Assembly: GCA_033763835.1 (NCBI GenBank) | Contig: JANRJS010000028.1 | Location: forward strand, 62,001 to 126,000 | Direction of reading: 5' to 3' | Length of the DNA stretch: 64,000 bases | DNA from: JAPKYZ01 sp033763835 | GTDB taxonomy: Bacteria > Acidobacteriota > Terriglobia > Bryobacterales > Bryobacteraceae | Shown here: positions 24,193 to 32,489 of the stretch, piece after piece | Position numbering within the stretch: position 1 is the stretch's first letter | How the letters are laid out: each line of letters begins with the position of its first letter | Notes under the pieces: generated by a model | Databases searched by the model: none | Told to the model about the DNA's origin: nothing | The model's input: only the letters and a program-made list of their open reading frames with translations | Translations under genes and position numbers: made by a program

Positions 24193-25593
24193 ATGTCTCT
24201 GCGTTTTTACAACACGCTAACCCAGCGCGTCGAGGATTTCGTTCCGCAAGACGGAAAAACGGTGCGCATGTACACCTGCGGACCTACCGTTTACAACTAC
24301 GTTCACATCGGCAACCTCCGGACGTTTCTGTTTCAGGATCTGCTGCGGCGTTGGCTGAAGGCGCGCGGCTACTCGTTGATGCACGTCATGAACATCACCG
24401 ACGTGGACGACAAGATCATCCGCGACGCGGCGAAAGCCGGGCTCGGCCTGCACGAGTTCACGGCGATTTACGAGAAGGCGTTTCTCGAAGACATCGCCCG
24501 TCTTCGCATGGAAGGCCCGGAAAAGGTGGTGCGCGCGACGGACCACATCGGCGAGATGGTGACCTTTGTCCAGGAGCTAACACGCAAAGGGTTCGCCTAC
24601 GAAAGCCAAGGTTCGCACTACTTTTCGATTTCCAAATTCCCGGAGTACGGCAAGCTGTCGCACAAGGATTTAGGCGGCCTGAAGAGCGGCGCGCGCGTCG
24701 ATGTCGATGAGTACGACAAGGACAATCTGAGCGATTTCGTGCTCTGGAAAGCGAAGAAGGACGGCGAGCCTTCCTGGGACACCGCCATTGGCGACGGGCG
24801 GCCCGGCTGGCATATCGAATGCTCCGCGATGGCGATGAAATATCTGGGCGACACGCTCGACATCCACGCGGGCGGTATCGATCTTACTTTTCCGCATCAC
24901 GAAAACGAAATCGCGCAATCGGAAGCGCTGTCGGGCAAACCATTCGCCAAGTACTGGCTGCACTCGGAGCATTTGTCGGTGGATTGGACGAAGATGTCGA
25001 AGTCGCTCGGCAATATTTATACGTTGCGCGACATCGCCGGCATGGGCTATTCGCCCGAATCGCTGCGTTACCTCTTGGCCTCGGTACCGTATCGCAAGAA
25101 GCTCAACTTCACGTTCGACGGTCTGAAAGCGGCGGCGACTTCGATTGAGCGGCTGCGCAACTACAAACTGCGCCTCGAAACCGCGCAGTTCGGCGAAGGC
25201 GAATCGGAGGCGCTTACAGCGCGCACAGTGGGGGCTCTGCAGGCTTTCGAGGAGGCGCTCGACGACGACTTGAACACGGCGGAAGCGTTGGCCGCGGTGT
25301 TCGAACTGGTGCGCGACACCAACTCGGCGATGGATTCGGGCGAGTTTCGCGCGGGGAATGTCGCGCCGGTTGTGCGTTTTCTCGAACGGTTCGATTCGAT
25401 CTTCGACGTTCTGAAACCGGCCGCGGCGGAGGGCGGCTGGAGCGACGCCGAAATTCAGGCGCTCGTCGAAGAGCGTGCGCAAGCGAAGAAGCGGCGCGAT
25501 TTCGCCCGCGCGGACGAGATTCGCAAGCAACTCGCCGAAGCGGGCGTCATCCTCGAAGACACCAAAGACGGCGTCCGCTGGAAGAGAAAATAA
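24193..25593 (+). CDS. cysS: Cysteinyl-tRNA synthetase
   Basis: 466 residues, normal length. Class I synthetase: zinc and HIGH region MYTCGPTVYNYVHIGN (~28-43), zinc ligands in WHIECSAMAMKYLG and FPHHENEIAQSEA, and the KMSKSLGN loop (~270). It charges tRNA-Cys. First of three genes on the plus strand; followed after a structured 49-base gap by a sulfur amino-acid PLP enzyme, a sensible metabolic partner. Confidence 0.98.
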   Translation: MSLRFYNTLTQRVEDFVPQDGKTVRMYTCGPTVYNYVHIGNLRTFLFQDLLRRWLKARGYSLMHVMNITDVDDKIIRDAAKAGLGLHEFTAIYEKAFLEDIARLRMEGPEKVVRATDHIGEMVTFVQELTRKGFAYESQGSHYFSISKFPEYGKLSHKDLGGLKSGARVDVDEYDKDNLSDFVLWKAKKDGEPSWDTAIGDGRPGWHIECSAMAMKYLGDTLDIHAGGIDLTFPHHENEIAQSEALSGKPFAKYWLHSEHLSVDWTKMSKSLGNIYTLRDIAGMGYSPESLRYLLASVPYRKKLNFTFDGLKAAATSIERLRNYKLRLETAQFGEGESEALTARTVGALQAFEEALDDDLNTAEALAAVFELVRDTNSAMDSGEFRAGNVAPVVRFLERFDSIFDVLKPAAAEGGWSDAEIQALVEERAQAKKRRDFARADEIRKQLAEAGVILEDTKDGVRWKRK

Positions 25594-25594
25594 A

Positions 25595-25632
25595 GCGCAG
25601 AGGCGGAGTTCGGCTCCGTCCGTTGTGCGCGG
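25595..25632 (+). repeat. Structured intergenic element, copy A
   Basis: Outer arms GCGCA (25595-25599) and TGCGC (25626-25630) enclose an inner stem GGCGGAG / CTCCGTC (25602-25608 / 25614-25620) with loop TTCGG. The 3' side GTCCGTTGTGCGCGG (15 bases, 25618-25632) recurs exactly at 48231-48245, where the same outer/inner stem plan is seen. The Shine-Dalgarno of the next gene follows directly. Confidence 0.6.
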
Positions 25633-25642
25633 AAAGAAAATA

Positions 25643-26824
25643 GTGGATATTCGCACCAAAGCGGTCCATGTCGGCGACCGCAAGAAACCCGGCGAACACA
25701 TCCCCGTCGCGACGCCGATTTACACCGCGTCGAGTTTCATCTACGAAGATCAGCGCGTCGCCGACGAAGTGTTTGCGGGCGATCGCGCGGGATATGTGTA
25801 TTCGCGGCACGAGAACCCCACCAACGTCGCGCTCGAAGAACTGGTGACGGCGCTCGAAAGCGGCGCGGGAGCGCTGGCGGCGTCGTCCGGAATGGCGGCG
25901 CTGCACTTGGCGCTGACCGCCGCCCTAGTCGACCGCCCTAAGCGCATTCTCGCGGCGAGCGCGATCTACGGCGCTACCGTCGGCATGCTGCAGAAGGCGA
26001 TGGAGCCGTTCGGCGTCGAGGTGGAATGGGTGGACATCTGCGAAGCGGCGGCCGTGGCCGAAGCGGCTTCGCGATTCCGGCCCGGCTCAATTTTGATGGA
26101 GACGGTGTCGAATCCGCTGCTCCGCATGGGTCCGCTCGACCGGATCGGCGAAATCGCGCGGGCCAATGGTGCGGCCCTCGTGGTCGACAACACGTTTACC
26201 ACTCCCATGCTGGTCCGTCCTCTCGAACTCGGCGCGCACTTAGTGGTACATTCCGCGACGAAGTATCTTTCGGGTCACGGCGACGTGCTGGGCGGATTCG
26301 TCGTCTCCGATCCCGAGCATCTCGCCGCCGTTCGCTCGCTGGCGCGGTCCTACGGCCCGGTGATGGGGCCGTTCGAGGCTTATCTATCGATGCGCGGTAT
26401 CAAGACCTTCCCGCTGCGCATGGAGCGGCAATGCGCGAACGCGATCGCCGTGGCCGAGTGGCTGACCCGGCATCCGAAGGTCGAACGCGTCCACTTCAAT
26501 GGCGATCCGGCGCATCCCGACGCAGCCACCGTCGCCCGGCTGATGCCGGCCGGTCTGTTCGGCGCGATCGTCGCCTTCGAAATCCGGGGAGCGGATCGCG
26601 AAGGCGTGTTCGATTTCATGAACCGCTTACGGCTCGTCGTACCGGCTACGTCGCTGGGCGACGTGCACAGCATGTTGCTCTACCCGGCCATGGCGTCGCA
26701 CCGCGAAATCGCGCCAAAACAACGGCTGAAGATGGGGATTCGCGAGAATCTGGTCCGGCTGTCCGTCGGCATCGAAGCCGTCGAGGACATTCTCGCGGAC
26801 CTCTCGAACGCTCTGACATACTAA
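25643..26824 (+). CDS. Cys/Met metabolism PLP-dependent enzyme (trans-sulfuration family)
   Basis: 393 residues from GTG 25643, preceded by GGAAAG with six-base spacing and giving MDIRTKAVHVGDRKKPGEH, the usual family start; the upstream frame reading belongs to the end of cysS in another frame. Motifs: YSRHENPTNVALEE, SSGMAALHLAL, VVDNTFTTPM, and the PLP lysine in HSATKYLSGHGDVLGG. Family members are cystathionine gamma-synthase/lyase, methionine gamma-lyase or O-acylhomoserine sulfhydrylase, which cannot be separated here. Between cysS and a spermidine-synthase-like gene. Confidence 0.92.
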   Translation: MDIRTKAVHVGDRKKPGEHIPVATPIYTASSFIYEDQRVADEVFAGDRAGYVYSRHENPTNVALEELVTALESGAGALAASSGMAALHLALTAALVDRPKRILAASAIYGATVGMLQKAMEPFGVEVEWVDICEAAAVAEAASRFRPGSILMETVSNPLLRMGPLDRIGEIARANGAALVVDNTFTTPMLVRPLELGAHLVVHSATKYLSGHGDVLGGFVVSDPEHLAAVRSLARSYGPVMGPFEAYLSMRGIKTFPLRMERQCANAIAVAEWLTRHPKVERVHFNGDPAHPDAATVARLMPAGLFGAIVAFEIRGADREGVFDFMNRLRLVVPATSLGDVHSMLLYPAMASHREIAPKQRLKMGIRENLVRLSVGIEAVEDILADLSNALTY

Positions 26825-26831
26825 GCAAACA

Positions 26832-28877
26832 ATGTTTCTGTTCGCCGCGACGATTTTCGTCAGCGCTTTCCTGTTGTTTCAGGTTCAGCCGGTCATCGCC
26901 AAGATGATCCTCCCCTGGTTCGGCGGCTCCGCCATGGTCTGGACCAGTTGCATGCTGTTTTTTCAGTTGTTGCTGTTGGCCGGCTACGCCTACTCGCACC
27001 GATTGGTTGAGCGTCCCCGCGACCGTCAGTCGCGGCTGCACTTGATTTTGCTGGGCCTGAGCCTGCTATCGCTGCCTATCATTCCGCGCGCGATTTTCAA
27101 ACCTCAAGGCGGCGACAATCCTCTATTGGGCATCCTGTTGGTACTCGCCACTTCGGTGGGCTTGCCATACTTCATGCTCTCCACCACCGGCCCGCTCATG
27201 CAGGCCTGGTATTCCGCCCTGCATCCCGGCAAGCTGCCCTACCGATTGTTCGCTTTGTCGAACCTGGGTTCGCTGATCGCGCTAATCGCTTATCCGGTGG
27301 CCGTGGAGCCGAGCGTTCCTTTGCGCATGCAGGGTTTTGTCTGGTCCGGCCTTTATGCGGTTTTCGCCGCTTTGTGCGCTTACACGGCATGGCGAGTTCG
27401 TAACGCCCCTATACCCGCACCGGGCCCGGTCGCGGTCCCGGTGGCCGCAGAGGGCGAAATCGCCGTCGAAGCCCCCGCGATTCCCCCGCCGCCCTCAATG
27501 CGGCAGCGTATCGCCTGGGTGGCTCTAGCCGCCTGTGCGTCGGTCTTATTGCTTTCGGTGACGAATTACCTGTCGCAGAACGTCGCCGCCATCCCCTTTC
27601 TGTGGGTGCTTCCGCTTTCGCTTTATTTGCTCAGTTTCATGCTCACGTTCGATAGCGACTTTTGGTATCAACATTGGTTTTTCGCCGTGCTCACCGCCGC
27701 CACATTGGGTTTGATGGCTTACCCGTTCTGGAAACCCGGCGACGAAACCAACATGAAGCTTTACATCGTGGCGTATTCGGCCGGATTGTTTATTTGCTGC
27801 ATGTTCTGTCATGGTGAGATTGCGCGCAAGAAACCTCACCCCCGCTATCTCACGGGCTTCTATTTGATGATTTCGATCGGCGGCGCTCTCGGTGGCCTGT
27901 TCGTTAGTCTGCTGGCTCCGTTGCTATTGCCGTATCACTACGACCTAAGCGTTGGATTGGCGATGCTCGGACTGGCGGGTTTATTCGCCTTATACCGCGA
28001 GTCCTGGATTACCGACATTCTATGGGCGGCGCTCGCGATCTTTCTGATCGTCTCCGTGTATCGGGACATCCAAAACTCGCGCGGCGACAATATTCTGATC
28101 ACGCGGAACTTCTATGGGGCTTTGCGCATTCGCGAGTCCGGGTCCGACCTCGATAACAGCAAGTTGCGCACGCTGGTGAACGGTACGATTAACCACGGCG
28201 CGCAGTACGTTTCCAAAGAGCGTTCGCGCGTACCGACCACGTACTACGGCGAAAAGACCGGCGCGGGATTGTCGATTCTCGAGTTGCGCCATCCCGGGAT
28301 GAAACTCGGAGTGATCGGCCTAGGCACCGGCACGCTCTCGACTTACGGTAAACCCGGCGATCACGTCAAGATCTACGAGATCAATCCCCGAGTGGTGGAA
28401 ATCGCCCGGACGTGGTTCACCTACCTGCGCGATTGCGAAGCGAAGGTCGATATGGTGATGGGCGATGCCCGGCTGTCTCTCGAACGGGAGGAGCCGAACG
28501 GCTTCGATGTACTCGCCGTAGACGCTTTTTCGAGCGACGCGATCCCCGTCCACCTGCTCACTCTAGAAGCCGTACAGTTGTACCTCAAACACATCCGGCC
28601 GGACGGCGTCGTCGCGATTCATGTGTCGAATAAGTATCTCAGCTTGACGCCGGTGGTCCGGCGGATCGCTCAAGAGTTGAAGAAACCGGTGCTGCAGGTG
28701 GAGAGCCGGGAGAACGGGGCGCTCGAGCAGTTTTCGGCGGACTGGATTCTCGTCGCCCACTCGCCGCAAGTATTCGACCGCCCGGCGTTCCGCGCCGCCG
28801 CCTCAAATCCCGCGCCCGAGCCCGGCACGCCACTGTGGACGGACGACTACTCGAATCTCTTCCGAATCATGCGCTAA
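26832..28877 (+). CDS. Membrane protein fused to a spermidine-synthase-like domain
   Basis: 681 residues. The first ~430 residues form about 12 membrane helices, starting FAATIFVSAFLLFQVQPVIAKMILPWFGG, a signature of this fused family; the C-terminal ~230 residues carry an aminopropyltransferase/methyltransferase-like Rossmann domain (LGVIGLGTGTLSTYG, IYEINPRVVEIA, GDARLSLE, VDAFSSDAIPVHLLT). It probably binds an adenosyl compound at the membrane; whether it makes polyamines is not known. It begins 7 bases after the PLP enzyme and ends 2 bases before the convergent PIN gene. Confidence 0.88.
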   Translation: MFLFAATIFVSAFLLFQVQPVIAKMILPWFGGSAMVWTSCMLFFQLLLLAGYAYSHRLVERPRDRQSRLHLILLGLSLLSLPIIPRAIFKPQGGDNPLLGILLVLATSVGLPYFMLSTTGPLMQAWYSALHPGKLPYRLFALSNLGSLIALIAYPVAVEPSVPLRMQGFVWSGLYAVFAALCAYTAWRVRNAPIPAPGPVAVPVAAEGEIAVEAPAIPPPPSMRQRIAWVALAACASVLLLSVTNYLSQNVAAIPFLWVLPLSLYLLSFMLTFDSDFWYQHWFFAVLTAATLGLMAYPFWKPGDETNMKLYIVAYSAGLFICCMFCHGEIARKKPHPRYLTGFYLMISIGGALGGLFVSLLAPLLLPYHYDLSVGLAMLGLAGLFALYRESWITDILWAALAIFLIVSVYRDIQNSRGDNILITRNFYGALRIRESGSDLDNSKLRTLVNGTINHGAQYVSKERSRVPTTYYGEKTGAGLSILELRHPGMKLGVIGLGTGTLSTYGKPGDHVKIYEINPRVVEIARTWFTYLRDCEAKVDMVMGDARLSLEREEPNGFDVLAVDAFSSDAIPVHLLTLEAVQLYLKHIRPDGVVAIHVSNKYLSLTPVVRRIAQELKKPVLQVESRENGALEQFSADWILVAHSPQVFDRPAFRAAASNPAPEPGTPLWTDDYSNLFRIMR

Positions 28878-28879
28878 CG

Positions 28880-29302
28880 CTACGGCTCCCGAACGTCGAG
28901 CCCGGTGGGCGCTACCAGTCGCATGTGCCGGACGTTCCAAGTCAGCAAGGTTTTCGCTCCGGCGGAAGCCGCCACGTGCGCCAGATGCGCGTCATGAATC
29001 TGCCCGCTCACCGCGCCCAGTTGCGCCGCCCTTTCGAGAAGCGCCCACGTATCCACCAAAGCCTCGGCGGGCTTTCCCAACGGATCGAGCGCCCGCAGAA
29101 TCAGAATCGCTTCGCGCGGAGACGCCCGGTACGGCCTTGGCATGCGCGTCAGCACTGAGTAAGTCTCTCGGAGAGCGTGGTCAGGTACGAGGAACTCGGT
29201 TCCGTTCTCCAGTAGATCGTTCAGGGCCGCCAACGATCGAACATGAAGCGAGTGCCATCCCGACAACGCTGCGACCAACACATTCGTGTCGAACGCGATC
29301 AT
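28880..29302 (-). CDS. PIN-domain toxin (VapC-like) of the AbrB-type pair
   Basis: 140 residues: FDTNVLVAALS (Asp5), LRETYSVL (Glu ~47), IHDAHLAHVAAS (Asp ~105) and LLTWNVRHMRLV, where Asn replaces the frequent fourth Asp. A tRNA- or RNA-cleaving toxin by family. It overlaps its antitoxin gene by 4 bases and is downstream of groESL on the same strand, separated by the groEL terminator. Confidence 0.87.
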   Translation of the reverse strand: MIAFDTNVLVAALSGWHSLHVRSLAALNDLLENGTEFLVPDHALRETYSVLTRMPRPYRASPREAILILRALDPLGKPAEALVDTWALLERAAQLGAVSGQIHDAHLAHVAASAGAKTLLTWNVRHMRLVAPTGLDVREP

Positions 29303-29577
29303 TTGATACCCATAAACTCATCCATGGGACCATTCCGGATTTCCTCAATAAGCTTGTTCAGGTCGTCCATCGTCATTTTCGGGGTACCCGGTGGAGCCTG
29401 CATGACCAGGAGCCTACCCTTGCGAACGATACGCACCTCGTCGCTTGGCAGAGTGTCGATTCGGATCGAGCCGTCCCGCTCCGCGATCTCTACTTTGGCC
29501 CCCGCCTTCAATCCCAGCGAATCTCGAATCGCCTTCGGAATTACCACTCGTCCTGCCGCATCGATGGTAGTCGTCAT
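29299..29577 (-). CDS. AbrB/MazE-fold antitoxin
   Basis: 92 residues starting MTTTIDAAGRVVIPKAIRDS, then LGLKAGAKVEIAERDGSIRI: a SpoVT-AbrB swapped-hairpin DNA-binding domain, followed by a C-terminal toxin-binding helix (MTMDDLNKLIEEIRNGPMDE). The ATG at 29577 gives the canonical domain start; the longer frame upstream runs through the groEL terminator and is not coding. Two TGGCAT repeats about one helix turn apart lie within 30 bases upstream and may be its binding site. Confidence 0.85.
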   Translation of the reverse strand: MTTTIDAAGRVVIPKAIRDSLGLKAGAKVEIAERDGSIRIDTLPSDEVRIVRKGRLLVMQAPPGTPKMTMDDLNKLIEEIRNGPMDEFMGIK

Positions 29578-29614
29578 GACATCATAATGGCATTTTGCTG
29601 GCATCGTAATCGTC

Positions 29615-29649
29615 AAAAAATAAGCCCGCCCCATCGCTGGAGCGGGCTT
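29615..29649 (-). terminator. Rho-independent terminator of groESL
   Basis: On the minus strand AAGCCCGC / GCGGGCTT (8 bp, 12-base loop, 29642-29649 and 29622-29629) is followed by ATTTTTT. It lies 67 bases after the groEL stop and before the AbrB-type antitoxin gene. Confidence 0.93.
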
Positions 29650-29715
29650 GAGTAAACCGGAAATCCTTCCAGCGCGGCCCATCGAGGCCGCGCCAGTTGG
29701 CCGCCACGCTAGTGG

Positions 29716-31347
<1,632 letters not shown>

Positions 31348-31358
31348 GTTCTCTCTCC

Positions 31359-31670
31359 TTACTTACCTTTCTTCGACGTGCCGTTTTCGAGCACGCCCAG
31401 GACTTCGTCTTCCCGCATAATCAGGTACTCGACGCCGTCTTGCTTAAAGTCGCTGCCCGAATACTTACCGAACAACACATGGTCGCCGGCCTTCACATCG
31501 AGCGCCGTCAGCGTCCCATCGTCCAGGCGCTTGCCCTTACCGACCGCCACCACTTCGCCCTTTTGCGGCTTTTCTTTTGCGGAATCGGGGATGATGATCC
31601 CGTTGATCGATTCCTCTTCGGCTTCGATCCGTTTGACCACAATGCGGTCGTAAAGCGGACGAATGTTCAT
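31359..31670 (-). CDS. groS: 10-kDa co-chaperonin GroES
   Basis: 103 residues: IRPLYDRIVVKRIEAEEES, mobile loop SINGIIIPDSAKEKPQKGEV, and VLFGKYSGSDFK. Caps the GroEL cavity. First gene of the groESL operon, with a 92-base leader that holds a degenerate CIRCE element and probable promoter. Confidence 0.98.
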   Translation of the reverse strand: MNIRPLYDRIVVKRIEAEEESINGIIIPDSAKEKPQKGEVVAVGKGKRLDDGTLTALDVKAGDHVLFGKYSGSDFKQDGVEYLIMREDEVLGVLENGTSKKGK

Positions 31671-31762
31671 AACCGTACTACCCCCTCAATCTTGGAGTTC
31701 GAGTGTCTACTTCAGGAAATCTGAGCGGCACACGCGAATGTTGTGCCCAACACATTGAAGTT

Positions 31763-31789
31763 TTAGCACAGCTAGGCGTCGAGTGACAA
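31763..31789 (-). promoter_or_regulatory. Degenerate CIRCE operator and promoter of groESL
   Basis: TTAGCACAG-N9-GAGTGACAA matches the HrcA operator CIRCE (TTAGCACTC-N9-GAGTGCTAA) at 14 of 18 arm positions with the exact 9-base spacer. On the minus strand it contains a TTGTCA -35-like box (31788-31783) and, 18 bases on, TAAAAC as a poor -10. This suggests heat-shock control by HrcA; the match is imperfect. Confidence 0.6.
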
Positions 31790-31816
31790 GCTAACGCGAC
31801 AACTTACTGAAATAAT

Positions 31817-31830
31817 TACAGATATCTGTA
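31817..31830. repeat. 14-bp perfect palindrome in an AT-rich island
   Basis: TACAGATATCTGTA is self-complementary and lies in a ~55-base AT-rich stretch (31800-31857), sharply different from the GC-rich surroundings, between the vapC stop at 31839 and the groES promoter. It may be a regulator site, an UP-like element or the end of the vapBC transcript. Confidence 0.5.
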
Positions 31831-31838
31831 GTTAAAAT

Positions 31839-32228
31839 TTAATAATAAATAGTTCCCAAGCCATGGACACGCTCAAAATCCCGCCGGCTGCGTGTAGCGA
31901 CGGTCAGTCCACGGACGATGGCGGTGGCGGCAATCCAAAGATCGTTACTTCCGATCGGCGTACCGCTCTCTCTTAATCGCCGCCGCTCCGAAGCCCATAC
32001 CTCAGCGATTTCGCCGGTGACCGGTAGTTGAGGAAACCGGGCGAGTATGCGGTTGCCCTCCGCTCTTCGCTCCGTGGGCACACCCTCCAAGAACTCGCCA
32101 CAAGTGATCACGCTAATCGAGAATTGTCGACCGGCTTCCTGTCGAAGGAAATCAGTCGCTGGGCCGCCACCCCGGCGGCGTTCGCGCTCCCAATCGATCA
32201 GAAGCGTCGTCTCGGCTAGGAATCCCAC
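31839..32228 (-). CDS. vapC: PIN-domain toxin VapC
   Basis: 129 residues with the PIN pattern: LLIDWERER (Asp12), ITCGEFLEGV (Glu ~46), SNDLWIAATAIVRGLTVATR (Asp ~96) and SRRDFERVHGL (Asp ~117). Length and motifs are those of a classical VapC endoribonuclease. Overlaps the vapB gene by 13 bases. Third PIN module in this 11-kb stretch. Confidence 0.9.
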   Translation of the reverse strand: MGFLAETTLLIDWERERRRGGGPATDFLRQEAGRQFSISVITCGEFLEGVPTERRAEGNRILARFPQLPVTGEIAEVWASERRRLRESGTPIGSNDLWIAATAIVRGLTVATRSRRDFERVHGLGTIYY

Positions 32229-32461
32229 TTTGAGGGCGCAACTTCCGCCGAGCCTTTCAGCCGCTCAATTTCGTCGAGGATTCGGTCGTCCAGTAACGGG
32301 CCGTCGGACTCCAAGCTCGCTAAAATCTCGCTGCCAAGTCCGCGCGGCCGATCCCAGTGCGCCCTGCGCAAGACCTGCGAAAAGCTGTCTCGGGGAGTCC
32401 GCTTTTGGGCGACAAGGCGGTCATAAACATCCAACTCGATGGTAATCGTCTTAGTCGCCAT
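32216..32461 (-). CDS. vapB: VapB antitoxin (PF02697, DUF217 type)
   Basis: 81 residues beginning MATKTITIELDVYDRLVAQK and TPRDSFSQVLRRA, the N-terminal DNA-binding signature of the DUF217 VapB family, then an acidic helix (LDDRILDEIERLKG) and Trp near the end that likely bind the PIN toxin. Start chosen at ATG 32461; an earlier ATG would add MYDPC, which is not family-like. It follows the TIGR03790 gene by 28 bases on the same strand. Confidence 0.9.
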   Translation of the reverse strand: MATKTITIELDVYDRLVAQKRTPRDSFSQVLRRAHWDRPRGLGSEILASLESDGPLLDDRILDEIERLKGSAEVAPSKWDS

Positions 32462-32489
32462 ACATGGATCATACACGAAGAGCTATAAG

